Assembly (NCBI GenBank): GCA_036479115.1
Contig: JAZGFD010000226.1
Coordinates: 1-14,580, forward strand
Origin: UBA7328 sp036479115
Lineage (GTDB): Bacteria > Bacteroidota > Bacteroidia > Chitinophagales > Saprospiraceae
Direction: 5' to 3'
Length of the DNA stretch: 14,580 nucleotides
The translations under genes and the position numbers were made by a program. Numbering within the stretch: position 1 is the stretch's first letter; each line of letters begins with the position of its first letter. Shown here one piece after another: positions 8,081-14,455 of this stretch. A model generated the notes under the pieces. The model made no database searches, was not told where the DNA came from, and saw only the letters and a program-made list of their open reading frames with translations.

Positions 8081-9238
8081 ATGAGTAATATAGACGCTTT
8101 TAAGAAATATATAGTAAAAGTAGAAGCATCTGAAAATTATCATCGACCTATTGCTTTTGGTATTGGAATAAGAAAAACACGGAATGATAAAACTTTAGAA
8201 GTGTTTTACCCTTATATCAATTATAAGACGGCCTACGGTACAGCTGCTCTTTTGCAAGAAGTGACAGGTCATAGAGGTAGTAACAATGGATATTTACGTT
8301 TGGATCACAAACAAGTAAAAGCTGTCCTTTCCAAATTCCAAATATTCAAAAATGATGGACAAAAACATGTCAATATAGAATTACTTGATAAGCTGGCTAA
8401 CGTATACAGGGATGTAAAAACATATCATAAAGTAGATGTAGTTGTCTATTTTTTATTTGACAAAAATCAAGAAATAGAATCTGCCGAAGAAGGATATTTT
8501 AAAATGCAATGTCTTAGCCAACTCAAAGTAAAACCCCATGGGATCAATGTAAGTGGAATATTTGGAAAAATGAATATTGTAGCTTGGACTAATAAAGGCC
8601 CAATTCTTCCTGAAGACCTCGCGGCACAGCGGATGTATTGGACGTTTAAAGGTGAAGAATTGGTAGTAAGCCATGTAGATAAATTTCCATATATGGTAAA
8701 TTTTCATGTGCCAGAAGGTGTAAGAGTAGTATCAGGAGCAAAAGTAAGATTAGGAGCGCATCTCCGTTCGGGAACAACAGTCATGCCAGCAGGATATGTC
8801 AATTTTAATGCAGGCACTTTAGGTGTTGCTATGATAGAAGGGCGAGTATCAGCAGGTGTTATAGTAGGCGAAAATTCTGATATCGGGGGAGGTTCATCTA
8901 TTATGGGCACGCTTTCAGGGGGCAATGATAATGTAATAGCAATAGGTAAAAATTGTCTGCTTGGCGCAAATGCAGGCACTGGTATTTCTCTAGGTGATGG
9001 ATGCACTGTTGCAGCCGGGGTATATATTACAGCAGCATCAAAAATCTCCCTCTACAACGCTGACAAGCAGCCCATTGATATTGATAATAAAAAGGTAGCT
9101 GAGGGAGAAAATGTGGTGAAAGGTATAACGCTAAATGGTAAACCTTTTCTACTCTATCTCCAAGATTCTTTGACAGGTAAGATAGTGGCCAGACCCAATA
9201 CGAAACAAATTGAACTGAATGCCAGTTTGCATGGATAG
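8081..9238 (+). CDS. dapD: Tetrahydrodipicolinate N-succinyltransferase, actinobacterial-like type 2, long form
   Basis: 385 residues. Transfers succinyl from succinyl-CoA to tetrahydrodipicolinate in the meso-diaminopimelate/lysine pathway; cytoplasmic trimer in known members. The C-terminal half is a left-handed beta-helix (about 210-325) with near-identical blocks to the mycobacterial/corynebacterial form: NFNAGTLG, MIEGRVSAGV, GSSIMGTLSGG, GKNCLLGANAGTGISLGD. E253 in MIEGR lines up with the catalytic glutamate of Mycobacterium DapD (E199 there). The N-terminal half is therefore about 50 residues longer than in Actinobacteria. It lacks the short E. coli type 1 architecture. No other dap gene adjoins. 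Function is well supported by motifs; the pathway partner enzymes must be elsewhere. Confidence 0.9.
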   Translation: MSNIDAFKKYIVKVEASENYHRPIAFGIGIRKTRNDKTLEVFYPYINYKTAYGTAALLQEVTGHRGSNNGYLRLDHKQVKAVLSKFQIFKNDGQKHVNIELLDKLANVYRDVKTYHKVDVVVYFLFDKNQEIESAEEGYFKMQCLSQLKVKPHGINVSGIFGKMNIVAWTNKGPILPEDLAAQRMYWTFKGEELVVSHVDKFPYMVNFHVPEGVRVVSGAKVRLGAHLRSGTTVMPAGYVNFNAGTLGVAMIEGRVSAGVIVGENSDIGGGSSIMGTLSGGNDNVIAIGKNCLLGANAGTGISLGDGCTVAAGVYITAASKISLYNADKQPIDIDNKKVAEGENVVKGITLNGKPFLLYLQDSLTGKIVARPNTKQIELNASLHG

Positions 9239-9265
9239 GTATAATTTTTTGTAGACCAGATCATT

Positions 9266-9278
9266 GGGTATAATACCC
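9266..9278. other. Short perfect palindrome after dapD
   Basis: GGGTATAATACCC is a perfect inverted repeat around a single A, 28 bases after the dapD stop and just outside the small family 2 element. It could be an operator or a weak terminator stem; there is no U-tract. Function not determinable. Confidence 0.25.
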
Positions 9279-9280
9279 TA

Positions 9281-9341
9281 TATAGTGGTTGAACGAGAAC
9301 TATCAATTTTAATTTTGAGTAGTTTTTGCTCAACCACTTTA
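9281..9341. mobile_element. Very short family 2 palindromic MITE flanked by TA
   Basis: About 57 bases between TA dinucleotides. The left end AGTGGTTGAACGAGAACT and the complement of the right end, AGTGGTTGAGCAAAAACT, match at all but three of 18 positions. The spacer is about 20 bases and contains no gene. The ends resemble those of the larger element at 12419-12802 (GTGTCTGAACGAAAACT). TA flanks fit a Tc1/mariner or IS630-like mobilising transposase (inference). It separates dapD from the channel gene and ends 19 bases before that start codon, so it sits in its promoter region. Confidence 0.65.
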
Positions 9342-9360
9342 AGGATGTAAAAGTAATTTA

Positions 9361-10236
9361 ATGCAAAATTTTTTTAATGATATAAAGATTCAATTTCTAA
9401 ATTATTATGATTTAGGAGTAGAATTGTTACCCAAGATAATTTTTGGATTTCTTTTCTTGATTGCATTGAGGCTTGTAGCTTTTAGGATAAGGAAAAGTGT
9501 TATTTCTGGATTAGAAAAGAGGGGAAATGATCCATTGACTACATCTTTCATTGGAAAATTACTTAACGCTTTCACCATACTTGTAGGCCTTTTGATCTTT
9601 CTCAAAATAGTAGGCCTTGGTGATATTGCATCAGGCATAATGGGCACAGCAGGAGTAGGTGCATTCGTGATAGGTTTTGCTTTTAAGGATATAGGCGAAC
9701 ATTTTTTAGCAGGATTTATTCTTGCTTTTAATAGACCCTTCAAAGTAGGTGATTTAGTAGAACTGGGAGGAGAAAAAGGACAAGTGGTCTGTTTAAATAT
9801 CAGGAACACACAAGTAAAAACATTTGATGGCCGTGACATTTACATTCCAAATGGAAATATCATCAAAAACGCATTGACTAACTATACTATAGATGGATTT
9901 ATTCGAAAAGGATTTGTACTGTCTGTAGACTATGAAGTGGACATTAATGAGGTCATAAATCTAATTACTGATAAATTATATGAGGTTAAAGACATACTAA
10001 CTGATAGTAAAAAGCCTTTTGTTGCCATCAGTGACCTGGGGCCGAGTGCTATCAAATTGTCAGTTTATTATTGGCTCAATACTTTTGATAAAGATGTAAG
10101 CAGCGTCAGTGTACAAATAGAAGCAGTATCACTCATATTATCAGCCTTAAAAGAAAAAGGCATTTATATACCTACAGAAATAATTGAAATTAAAAACCAT
10201 AAGGAATCAAAATTGGCTTTGGAAAAGGCCTCTTAA
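9361..10236 (+). CDS. mscS: Small-conductance mechanosensitive channel, MscS family
   Basis: 291 residues, close to E. coli MscS (286). An inner-membrane heptameric channel that opens under membrane tension to release solutes on hypo-osmotic shock. Three membrane segments are visible: about 22-41, 66-84 and the Gly/Ala-rich pore helix 92-125 (GTAGVGAFVIGFAFKDI). FNRPFKVGD follows, the hallmark entry to the cytoplasmic beta domain. The conserved IPNGNIIKNALTNYT lies at 162-176, then the alpha/beta C-terminal vestibule domain. No extra N-terminal domains, so this is the minimal type. The leader is A/T-rich without Shine-Dalgarno. It converges with the lipoprotein gene across repeat elements. 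Confidence 0.95.
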   Translation: MQNFFNDIKIQFLNYYDLGVELLPKIIFGFLFLIALRLVAFRIRKSVISGLEKRGNDPLTTSFIGKLLNAFTILVGLLIFLKIVGLGDIASGIMGTAGVGAFVIGFAFKDIGEHFLAGFILAFNRPFKVGDLVELGGEKGQVVCLNIRNTQVKTFDGRDIYIPNGNIIKNALTNYTIDGFIRKGFVLSVDYEVDINEVINLITDKLYEVKDILTDSKKPFVAISDLGPSAIKLSVYYWLNTFDKDVSSVSVQIEAVSLILSALKEKGIYIPTEIIEIKNHKESKLALEKAS

Positions 10237-10238
10237 AT

Positions 10239-10260
10239 AATGGTTGAACGAGTACTGTCA
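10239..10260 (+). repeat. Single family 2 end, possibly an element split by copy 1e
   Basis: Directly after the mscS stop, ATGGTTGAACGAGTACTGTC matches the family 2 end at 9285 at most positions and is preceded by TA. No convincing right end follows. Bases 10450-10489 (gactgtttttatt to gtgttattta) are a weak candidate, which would mean the family 1 copy at 10272-10449 landed inside it. Confidence 0.45.
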
Positions 10261-10271
10261 TTTTTATAATA

Positions 10272-10449
10272 GTAACTCAGGTGGAGCCAATTTTGGCTAA
10301 AAAACGTTCTTTTTTCATTATTCTTCGGCTATTTTTATAACAATAGCTCTGCTATTCTGATAAAAATGAGCCACGTCTAAAAAGAAATAACAAATTTTTA
10401 CCTGCCTGTTTGGCAGACAAGTCTCAAAAGCATTCATCTTAGTAGTTAC
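10272..10449 (-). mobile_element. Family 1 MITE between convergent genes (copy 1e)
   Basis: 178 bases running from GTAACTCAGGTGGAGCCAA to CTTAGTAGTTAC. Read on the minus strand it aligns along its length with the copy at 13965-14131, including the complement of gcagagct and of the ttgttattt blocks. It includes the inner stem aatagctctgctatt. A two-base loss (TA) shortens the left end. No 8-bp target duplication is recognisable. It occupies most of the gap between two convergent genes, where a termination role would be plausible. Confidence 0.7.
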
Positions 10450-10486
10450 GACTGTTTTTATTAAAAATATATTGTTTGAGTGTTAT

Positions 10487-11185
10487 TTAAATGCCTAAGG
10501 TCTCAAGGATTACTTGAGCTGTGACTTTACTACCTTCCAATGAAGGATGAAACCCATCTGGGCCATAATATGAAAAGTCTTTGGTGTCATCAAAATATTG
10601 CTTCCAAGCACTACCTACTGGTGCCAACAATGAATTGCATAAGGTTGCAGCTTCTTTATAATTTGCTATTACACCATCAAAATTTTGATAATAAGTTAAG
10701 GATGGCCAAACCATAAAAAATACTAGCTCGGAGTCATTCTCATTACATAGTTTTTCAAAACGTTTTCCTCCTTCTAACAAGAGCCTTCTGCCCTCATTTT
10801 GCGATGACGGCCCTTGCTGCACAATCACATAATCATATTGTTTTGATTCAATCTCTTTATTTACCTCATTTCCAATGTCAAGATGGTCAATAATAGCATA
10901 ATTTGGTTTAGCTATCATTTTAGTACTTATGTATTTCTCTTTGGTTTTGGCCAATTCATACACCAATTTTGGTAAATCATTATAATATGTTAAGCTGTTA
11001 CCAACAAAGAGGATATTGAAGATTGCTGTTTCAGGATCTCCATGAATACCACCTTTAGATTGTGCACTATTGTCGCCAATAGGAGTAGACGGATCATGTG
11101 GATCAATTTGTAAATTATTACTTGATCCGCATGAAAAAATTAGTATAATAATCCCATATAAACTTATGATTATATATCTCGTCAT
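10487..11185 (-). CDS. SGNH/GDSL-hydrolase-like lipoprotein
   Basis: 232 residues. The N-terminus is a lipoprotein signal: hydrophobic segment then LIFSC with lipidation Cys19, followed by a polar linker to about residue 54. The hydrolase fold then shows NILFVGNSLT with S64 in the nucleophile position (GNSLT in place of GDS), QQGPSSQ at 123-129 in the block III position, and DGFHPS with D210 and H213 completing the Ser-Asp-His set. Members act on esters, often acyl or acetyl groups on polysaccharides; the substrate here is not evident. It is envelope-anchored, in which membrane is not determinable. Family related to SGNH proteins annotated DUF4886-like (from memory). Monocistronic, with a repeat element behind its start. 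Confidence 0.8.
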   Translation of the reverse strand: MTRYIIISLYGIIILIFSCGSSNNLQIDPHDPSTPIGDNSAQSKGGIHGDPETAIFNILFVGNSLTYYNDLPKLVYELAKTKEKYISTKMIAKPNYAIIDHLDIGNEVNKEIESKQYDYVIVQQGPSSQNEGRRLLLEGGKRFEKLCNENDSELVFFMVWPSLTYYQNFDGVIANYKEAATLCNSLLAPVGSAWKQYFDDTKDFSYYGPDGFHPSLEGSKVTAQVILETLGI

Positions 11186-11291
11186 TATTTAAATTTCGAT
11201 ATTTTAGTAATGCTAATTCAAGGGGCTGAAATACGATGATCAGATGAAAAAGAGCAAGTATTATGCAATATGATACTTTGTTCTTCAACCA

Positions 11292-11458
11292 CTAGTGCTC
11301 TGTCAAGTGTTAAATGATGGGTTGGCTTTGCGCATAATTTGATCCTGAACGAGGCAAAAAACGCAGTCATAGCATTAGATATGGCGAGTATTTTTAACAA
11401 AGAGCAGGTTCAAAAGATGCCAAAGTTACCCGTCAATTTATCCTTGACAGAGCACTAG
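11292..11458. mobile_element. Family 3 miniature inverted-repeat element
   Basis: 167 bases with perfect 16-base inverted ends: CTAGTGCTCTGTCAAG on the left and CTTGACAGAGCACTAG on the right. No transposase lies inside. A minus-strand open frame of 60 codons (11218-11400) runs across the left end, but it has no neighbours or features of a gene and probably reflects repeat sequence. CTAG at both outer edges could be part of the terminus or a target duplication; the family cannot be fixed by eye. It fills the gap between the lipoprotein gene and the membrane-protein gene and ends 3 bases after the stop codon of the latter. Confidence 0.7.
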
Positions 11459-11461
11459 GTA

Positions 11462-12253
11462 TTACTTTTTAGCATACACCCATTCCATTCCTCCATCTTT
11501 GGCCACTAGCTCATTCATTGTAATAGTAGCAGCAATAGCCCCTAATATTGGCCCGAATATAGTGCCTAGCAGAGGCATCAACATGATAATATATACTGGT
11601 ATCCCTATCACAAGTGTAACTCCTGCATACTTCTGAGTCATCTTAAAACTTTGCTTTAAGGTCATGTGATATATTTCGTTATAATTGTCAATAATAGCAT
11701 AACCTAAAAAGAAACATTGTATAATAAAAATACCGACAGGATCAATAAAGGAAAACCCTATTACTCCTGTAGCAACTTTTAAAATAATGGAATAAAACGA
11801 CTCCATAAGAAATGAAAAAATAGCCACTTTAATCATTCTTTTTTGAGCTTTTATAAAGGCGCTAAAAGAGTTATCTACTTCTTCGCCTCTTACGATTTCC
11901 AATGTCCTTCTTGCAAAATGAAAAATGACGACCTCCACTAAAATGAGAACGACGTACTTTAACCCTCCAATTACGAAAAGGTCATATCCCCCTTTGAACA
12001 TAGTACCCACAATACTGCCCAATTCGGCAATTGAGTTCATCTGATTCGGCATTTGATTCCACCAGTTCATCACAGAATTAATCAGCATGATACTGGCTAT
12101 GATTGCGAATACAAAAAGCATTTTGGATAACCATTTGTAATTCATTATACCTTTCCATAGCTCGTGCTTCTGAGCAAATCTATTTGCACCTCTTAAGTTG
12201 CGAAAAGTAAAGACGCTGTCTCTAATAAAATGAGTAAAAGAAAACAATGACAT
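11462..12253 (-). CDS. EI24/CysZ-like integral membrane protein
   Basis: 263 residues with four to five hydrophobic segments, about 43-63, 92-113, 141-165, 170-190 and 209-246. The C-terminal half fits the EI24 domain (CysZ-like). It has a polar D-N-Y-N-E segment after a membrane helix (GYAIIDNYNEIYHM), then the amphipathic MTLKQSFKMTQKYAG. The final hydrophobic hairpin carries the family-typical IPVY, MPLLG, GPILGAIAATITMNE pattern. In E. coli CysZ is a sulfate permease; Bacteroidota members are mostly uncharacterised, so no substrate is assigned. Inner membrane. A good -7 element lies upstream. The alternative is an unrelated multi-pass protein. Confidence 0.65.
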   Translation of the reverse strand: MSLFSFTHFIRDSVFTFRNLRGANRFAQKHELWKGIMNYKWLSKMLFVFAIIASIMLINSVMNWWNQMPNQMNSIAELGSIVGTMFKGGYDLFVIGGLKYVVLILVEVVIFHFARRTLEIVRGEEVDNSFSAFIKAQKRMIKVAIFSFLMESFYSIILKVATGVIGFSFIDPVGIFIIQCFFLGYAIIDNYNEIYHMTLKQSFKMTQKYAGVTLVIGIPVYIIMLMPLLGTIFGPILGAIAATITMNELVAKDGGMEWVYAKK

Positions 12254-12279
12254 TTTTTAGAAATTTATTAAAACCACCT

Positions 12280-12287
12280 CAAATATA
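12280..12287 (-). promoter_or_regulatory. Probable -7 promoter element for the EI24-like gene
   Basis: On the minus strand TATATTTG matches TAnnTTTG exactly and lies 26 bases before the ATG. A T-rich GTTTTATT about 19 bases further upstream is a poor -33 candidate. The nested repeat cluster starts 22 bases upstream of this box, so the promoter was left intact by the insertions. Confidence 0.45.
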
Positions 12288-12418
12288 CATTCAAAGTAGA
12301 ATAAAACCCATAACTACTTAGTAGGTCTCTTTTGTGGTAAAAAATTGATATTTTTTTTGCCTGATAAAGCTCATTTTTTGAGGCAAAGCAGAGCTATGGC
12401 GAAAAAAATAGCGAAATA

Positions 12419-12802
12419 GTGTCTGAACGAAAACTCATCAAAATTAGAAATAGTTCTTTTGGCGAAATTTTAATTTTTTTCAACTCGCTGATACTCAGGC
12501 ATCACCGAATATCAAAAAACTAAATTCTCATACAAAATATTCTATCTCATAAAATTTGAGTTACTACTCAAGTGGTGCGCTGTTGAGATAAAAAATTGCT
12601 ATTTTATTGATAGATACAGGCTATTTTTGTATTAATAGCAGCGCTATTACTAAATCATTTTATTCGTTAGTGAATCTCGATTATGTTGACACATATTCGA
12701 TTTGAGACATAAATTGCCGAAGTATAGTGATAAAAGAGCTTTTTTTAGCCAAAATTCATACTACCTGAGTAGTTACAAATTTGACAGTTTCCGTTCAGAC
12801 AC
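12419..12802 (+). mobile_element. Family 2 MITE inserted at TA in element A (element C)
   Basis: Ends GTGTCTGAACGAAAACTC and the complement of GAcAGTTTCCGTTCAGACAC match closely. Both edges carry TA (12417-12418 and 12803-12804), consistent with a TA target duplication. The left arm contains the 57-base core shared with 6325-6381. The element is interrupted by family 1 element B; without it, about 159 bases remain (12419-12559 plus 12785-12802). No coding capacity. Confidence 0.75.
12560..12776 (+). mobile_element. Inner family 1 MITE with 8-bp duplication (element B)
   Basis: 217 bases with ends GTTACTACTCAAGTGG and CTACCTGAGTAGTTAC. Flanks are AAATTTGA at 12552-12559 and AAATTTGA at 12777-12784, a perfect 8-bp target duplication. 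The interior holds the stem AATAGCAGCGCTATT and, at 12667-12745, the module shared with 6168-6245, itself a hairpin-like stretch (tctcgatta and tcgatttgaga). It is the youngest of the nested set. Confidence 0.85.
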
Positions 12803-12896
12803 TAATTAGGGTAGAAAAAGATTTTTTTGTCCAAAATTGGCTCCACCTGAGCAGCTACAAATTGGTTAATAGGCTTCCGAAAAATAGTGATCATGT

Positions 12897-13895
12897 CTAA
12901 TATCCCCACCTCATCAAACAGCTACCCCATGTAAATCCACTACCAAAAGCTGCAAGACATACCAAATCACCTTTTTTTGCTTTTCCTAATTCCCAAGCTT
13001 CATTGAGTGCAATAGGAATGGAAGCAGCTGTGGTATTGCCATATTTCATGATATTGTTATGCACTTTTTCTTCGGGTACTTTTAAAATTTTTCTTACTGA
13101 TTCTGCTATTCTAAGATTGGCTTGATGGGGTATGAGGAGATCTAAATCGGAAATTGTGTAATCATTTGCTTCAAGAGCTTCATTGATTACTGCTGGAAAC
13201 TTTTGCAATGCATGTTTAAATACCAATCTACCATCCATATTAAGGCCCATCACTCCATTGCTCATGTCTTCTTTGCGATTGTGTGATCTAGGATATTCTA
13301 CCATTAGGTTTTCAGCGTATGTTCCGTCAGAATATAGATGTGTACTCAGAATTCCTTCGCCTTCCTCTTCATTAGCTTGTACTACTACAGCTCCTGATCC
13401 ATCAGCGAAAAGCACGGCTGTATTGCGATGTTCGTCTGTCATTTCTAAGAAGGTGGATTGTATTTCTGAGCCCACTACTAATATGTTTTTATACGACCCG
13501 CATCTTATAAAATCGTTGGCCATCGCTAATCCATAAATGAATCCACTACATGACTGCCTGATATCAAATGAAGGGATTGATTTATTGCAAAGGCCTAATT
13601 CTCTTTGTACCAATACGGCACTACCTGGCAATGTATAATTGGGTGTAATAGTGGCTAATATAATGGCATCTATCTCTTGTGCATCCAATTGTGCTCTTTC
13701 CAAAGCCATCTTGCAAGCTTGACCTGCCATACTTGATACGGTGTCTTTGCCAGGCACAAAATACCTTCGTTGTTCTATACCAGATCGCTCTCTTATCCAC
13801 TCATCAGATGTATCTATGATTTTGGCAAGGTCGTCATTGGTTACAATATTATCAGGTACGTAGAAACCAATCCCTGTTATTTTCCCATTCGGCAT
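12897..13895 (-). CDS. fabH: 3-oxoacyl-ACP synthase III (KAS III)
   Basis: 332 residues, normal for KAS III. Condenses acetyl-CoA or another acyl-CoA with malonyl-ACP to start fatty-acid synthesis; cytoplasmic homodimer. The thiolase-fold catalytic triad is complete: C116 in RQSCSGFIYG, H257 in IPHQANLRI and N287 in YGNTTAAS. GSGAVVV and the C-terminal AAFGSGFTWG loop are also typical. The start ATG at 13895 is preceded by aagagaga. The usual partners plsX, rpmF or acpP do not adjoin, so this may be a second, specialised copy for branched or unusual starter units (inference). The opposite-strand open frame inside it is a shadow. Confidence 0.93.
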   Translation of the reverse strand: MPNGKITGIGFYVPDNIVTNDDLAKIIDTSDEWIRERSGIEQRRYFVPGKDTVSSMAGQACKMALERAQLDAQEIDAIILATITPNYTLPGSAVLVQRELGLCNKSIPSFDIRQSCSGFIYGLAMANDFIRCGSYKNILVVGSEIQSTFLEMTDEHRNTAVLFADGSGAVVVQANEEEGEGILSTHLYSDGTYAENLMVEYPRSHNRKEDMSNGVMGLNMDGRLVFKHALQKFPAVINEALEANDYTISDLDLLIPHQANLRIAESVRKILKVPEEKVHNNIMKYGNTTAASIPIALNEAWELGKAKKGDLVCLAAFGSGFTWGSCLMRWGY

Positions 13896-13964
13896 TCTCT
13901 CTTATTGTTGGTCAAGGTAAATGTAGGATTTTAATTGGGGAATCTTATTTAATAAAGTATAAGT

Positions 13965-14131
13965 GTAACTAATCAGGTGGGCGCTTTTGCGCTAAAAAAT
14001 TGTTATTTTTTTTACCAGATAAAGCTCATTTTTTGAGACATAGCAGAGCTTTGGCGAAAAAAGTAGCTAAAATGATGGTATAAAAAGAACTTTTTTTATC
14101 CAAAATTGGCTCCACCTAAAGGAGTAGTTAC
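13965..14131 (+). mobile_element. Intact family 1 MITE with 8-bp target duplication
   Basis: 167 bases from GTAACTAATCAGGTGGGC to the right end CCACCTaaaggAGTAGTTAC, where a 5-base insertion (AAAGG) interrupts the usual CCACCTGAGTAGTTAC. Flanking direct repeats GTATAAGT lie at 13957-13964 and 14132-14139. No coding frame. The GTAA terminus with an 8-bp duplication is the documented signature of IS66-family elements, so mobilisation by an IS66 transposase is inferred. It lies about 70 bases upstream of fabH and close to its likely promoter. Confidence 0.87.
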
Positions 14132-14139
14132 GTATAAGT

Positions 14140-14303
14140 ACTCATTATTGTAATCTTCAGAGCAAGGCTGAAAGCCTTTAAGCTGATTAGCCAAGAGCAA
14201 CGCCTTTGGTTGAGTTGCGATTGTTGTCATTTGGCGATATTTTTGACCATAAATGATGGCAAATCTTTCTTTTACACAAAATACTTACTACTCACAACAA
14301 TAA
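14140..14303. other. Gene-free stretch with a perfect hairpin
   Basis: No gene is seen. AAGGCTGAAAGCCTT at 14164-14178 is a perfect 6-bp stem with a 3-base loop. It is followed by gattagccaagagcaacgcc, which has the look of a dispersed repeat, but there is no second copy in this window to confirm it. Confidence 0.35.
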
Positions 14304-14432
14304 TTATAAATAAACACTCAATAATCCTCTTCCGTTTAGTTGAGAAATTAGCTTGTCGCCAATGAGGTGCAAACTTTTGGGTTTTGAATTTCTTAAAATG
14401 TCTTCATTGTCTAATGATATCCCTGCTGTTTC
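14304..14432 (-). pseudogene. Possible C-terminal remnant of a lost gene
   Basis: On the minus strand 42 codons run to a TAA stop with protein-like composition: ETAGISLDNEDILRNSKPKS, then GDKLISQLNGRGLLSVYL. There is no start codon and in-frame stops lie directly upstream, so it is not a complete gene. It may be the tail of a gene disrupted near 14433-14460. The family is not recognised, and a chance frame cannot be excluded. Confidence 0.25.
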
Positions 14433-14455
14433 CTATTATTTTATCCTTTCAATCT

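Larger units (their letters stand above)
12310..12858 (+). mobile_element. Outer family 1 MITE, split by a nested insertion (element A)
   Basis: The left part (12310-12416: ATAACTACTTAG, ttgatattttttttgcctga, agcagagctatggcg) and the right part (12805-12858: gtagaaaaagatttttttgt, then ggctccacctgagcagctac) together align with the uninterrupted copy at 13965-14131. The 386 bases between (the family 2 insert plus one copy of its TA) are absent from that copy. The outer ends are somewhat eroded and no target duplication is seen. This is the oldest of the three nested insertions. Confidence 0.75.

Noticed and set aside
9405..9839. Minus-strand open frame of 144 codons
   Set aside because: It lies inside the well-supported MscS gene; the composition is that of a reverse-strand shadow.
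11218..11400. Minus-strand open frame of 60 codons
   Set aside because: It crosses the terminus of the inverted-repeat element at 11292 and shows no gene-like features; best explained as repeat sequence.
12254..12896. Attachment site or integron-like recombination array
   Set aside because: No integrase gene or gene cassettes are present, and the structure is fully explained by three nested miniature elements.
13183..13536. Plus-strand open frame of 117 codons
   Set aside because: It lies entirely inside the fabH coding sequence on the opposite strand, which has a complete catalytic triad. It is a shadow frame.
14164..14178. Hairpin AAGGCTGAAAGCCTT as a terminator
   Set aside because: No gene ends next to it and no U-tract follows; kept only as a described hairpin.
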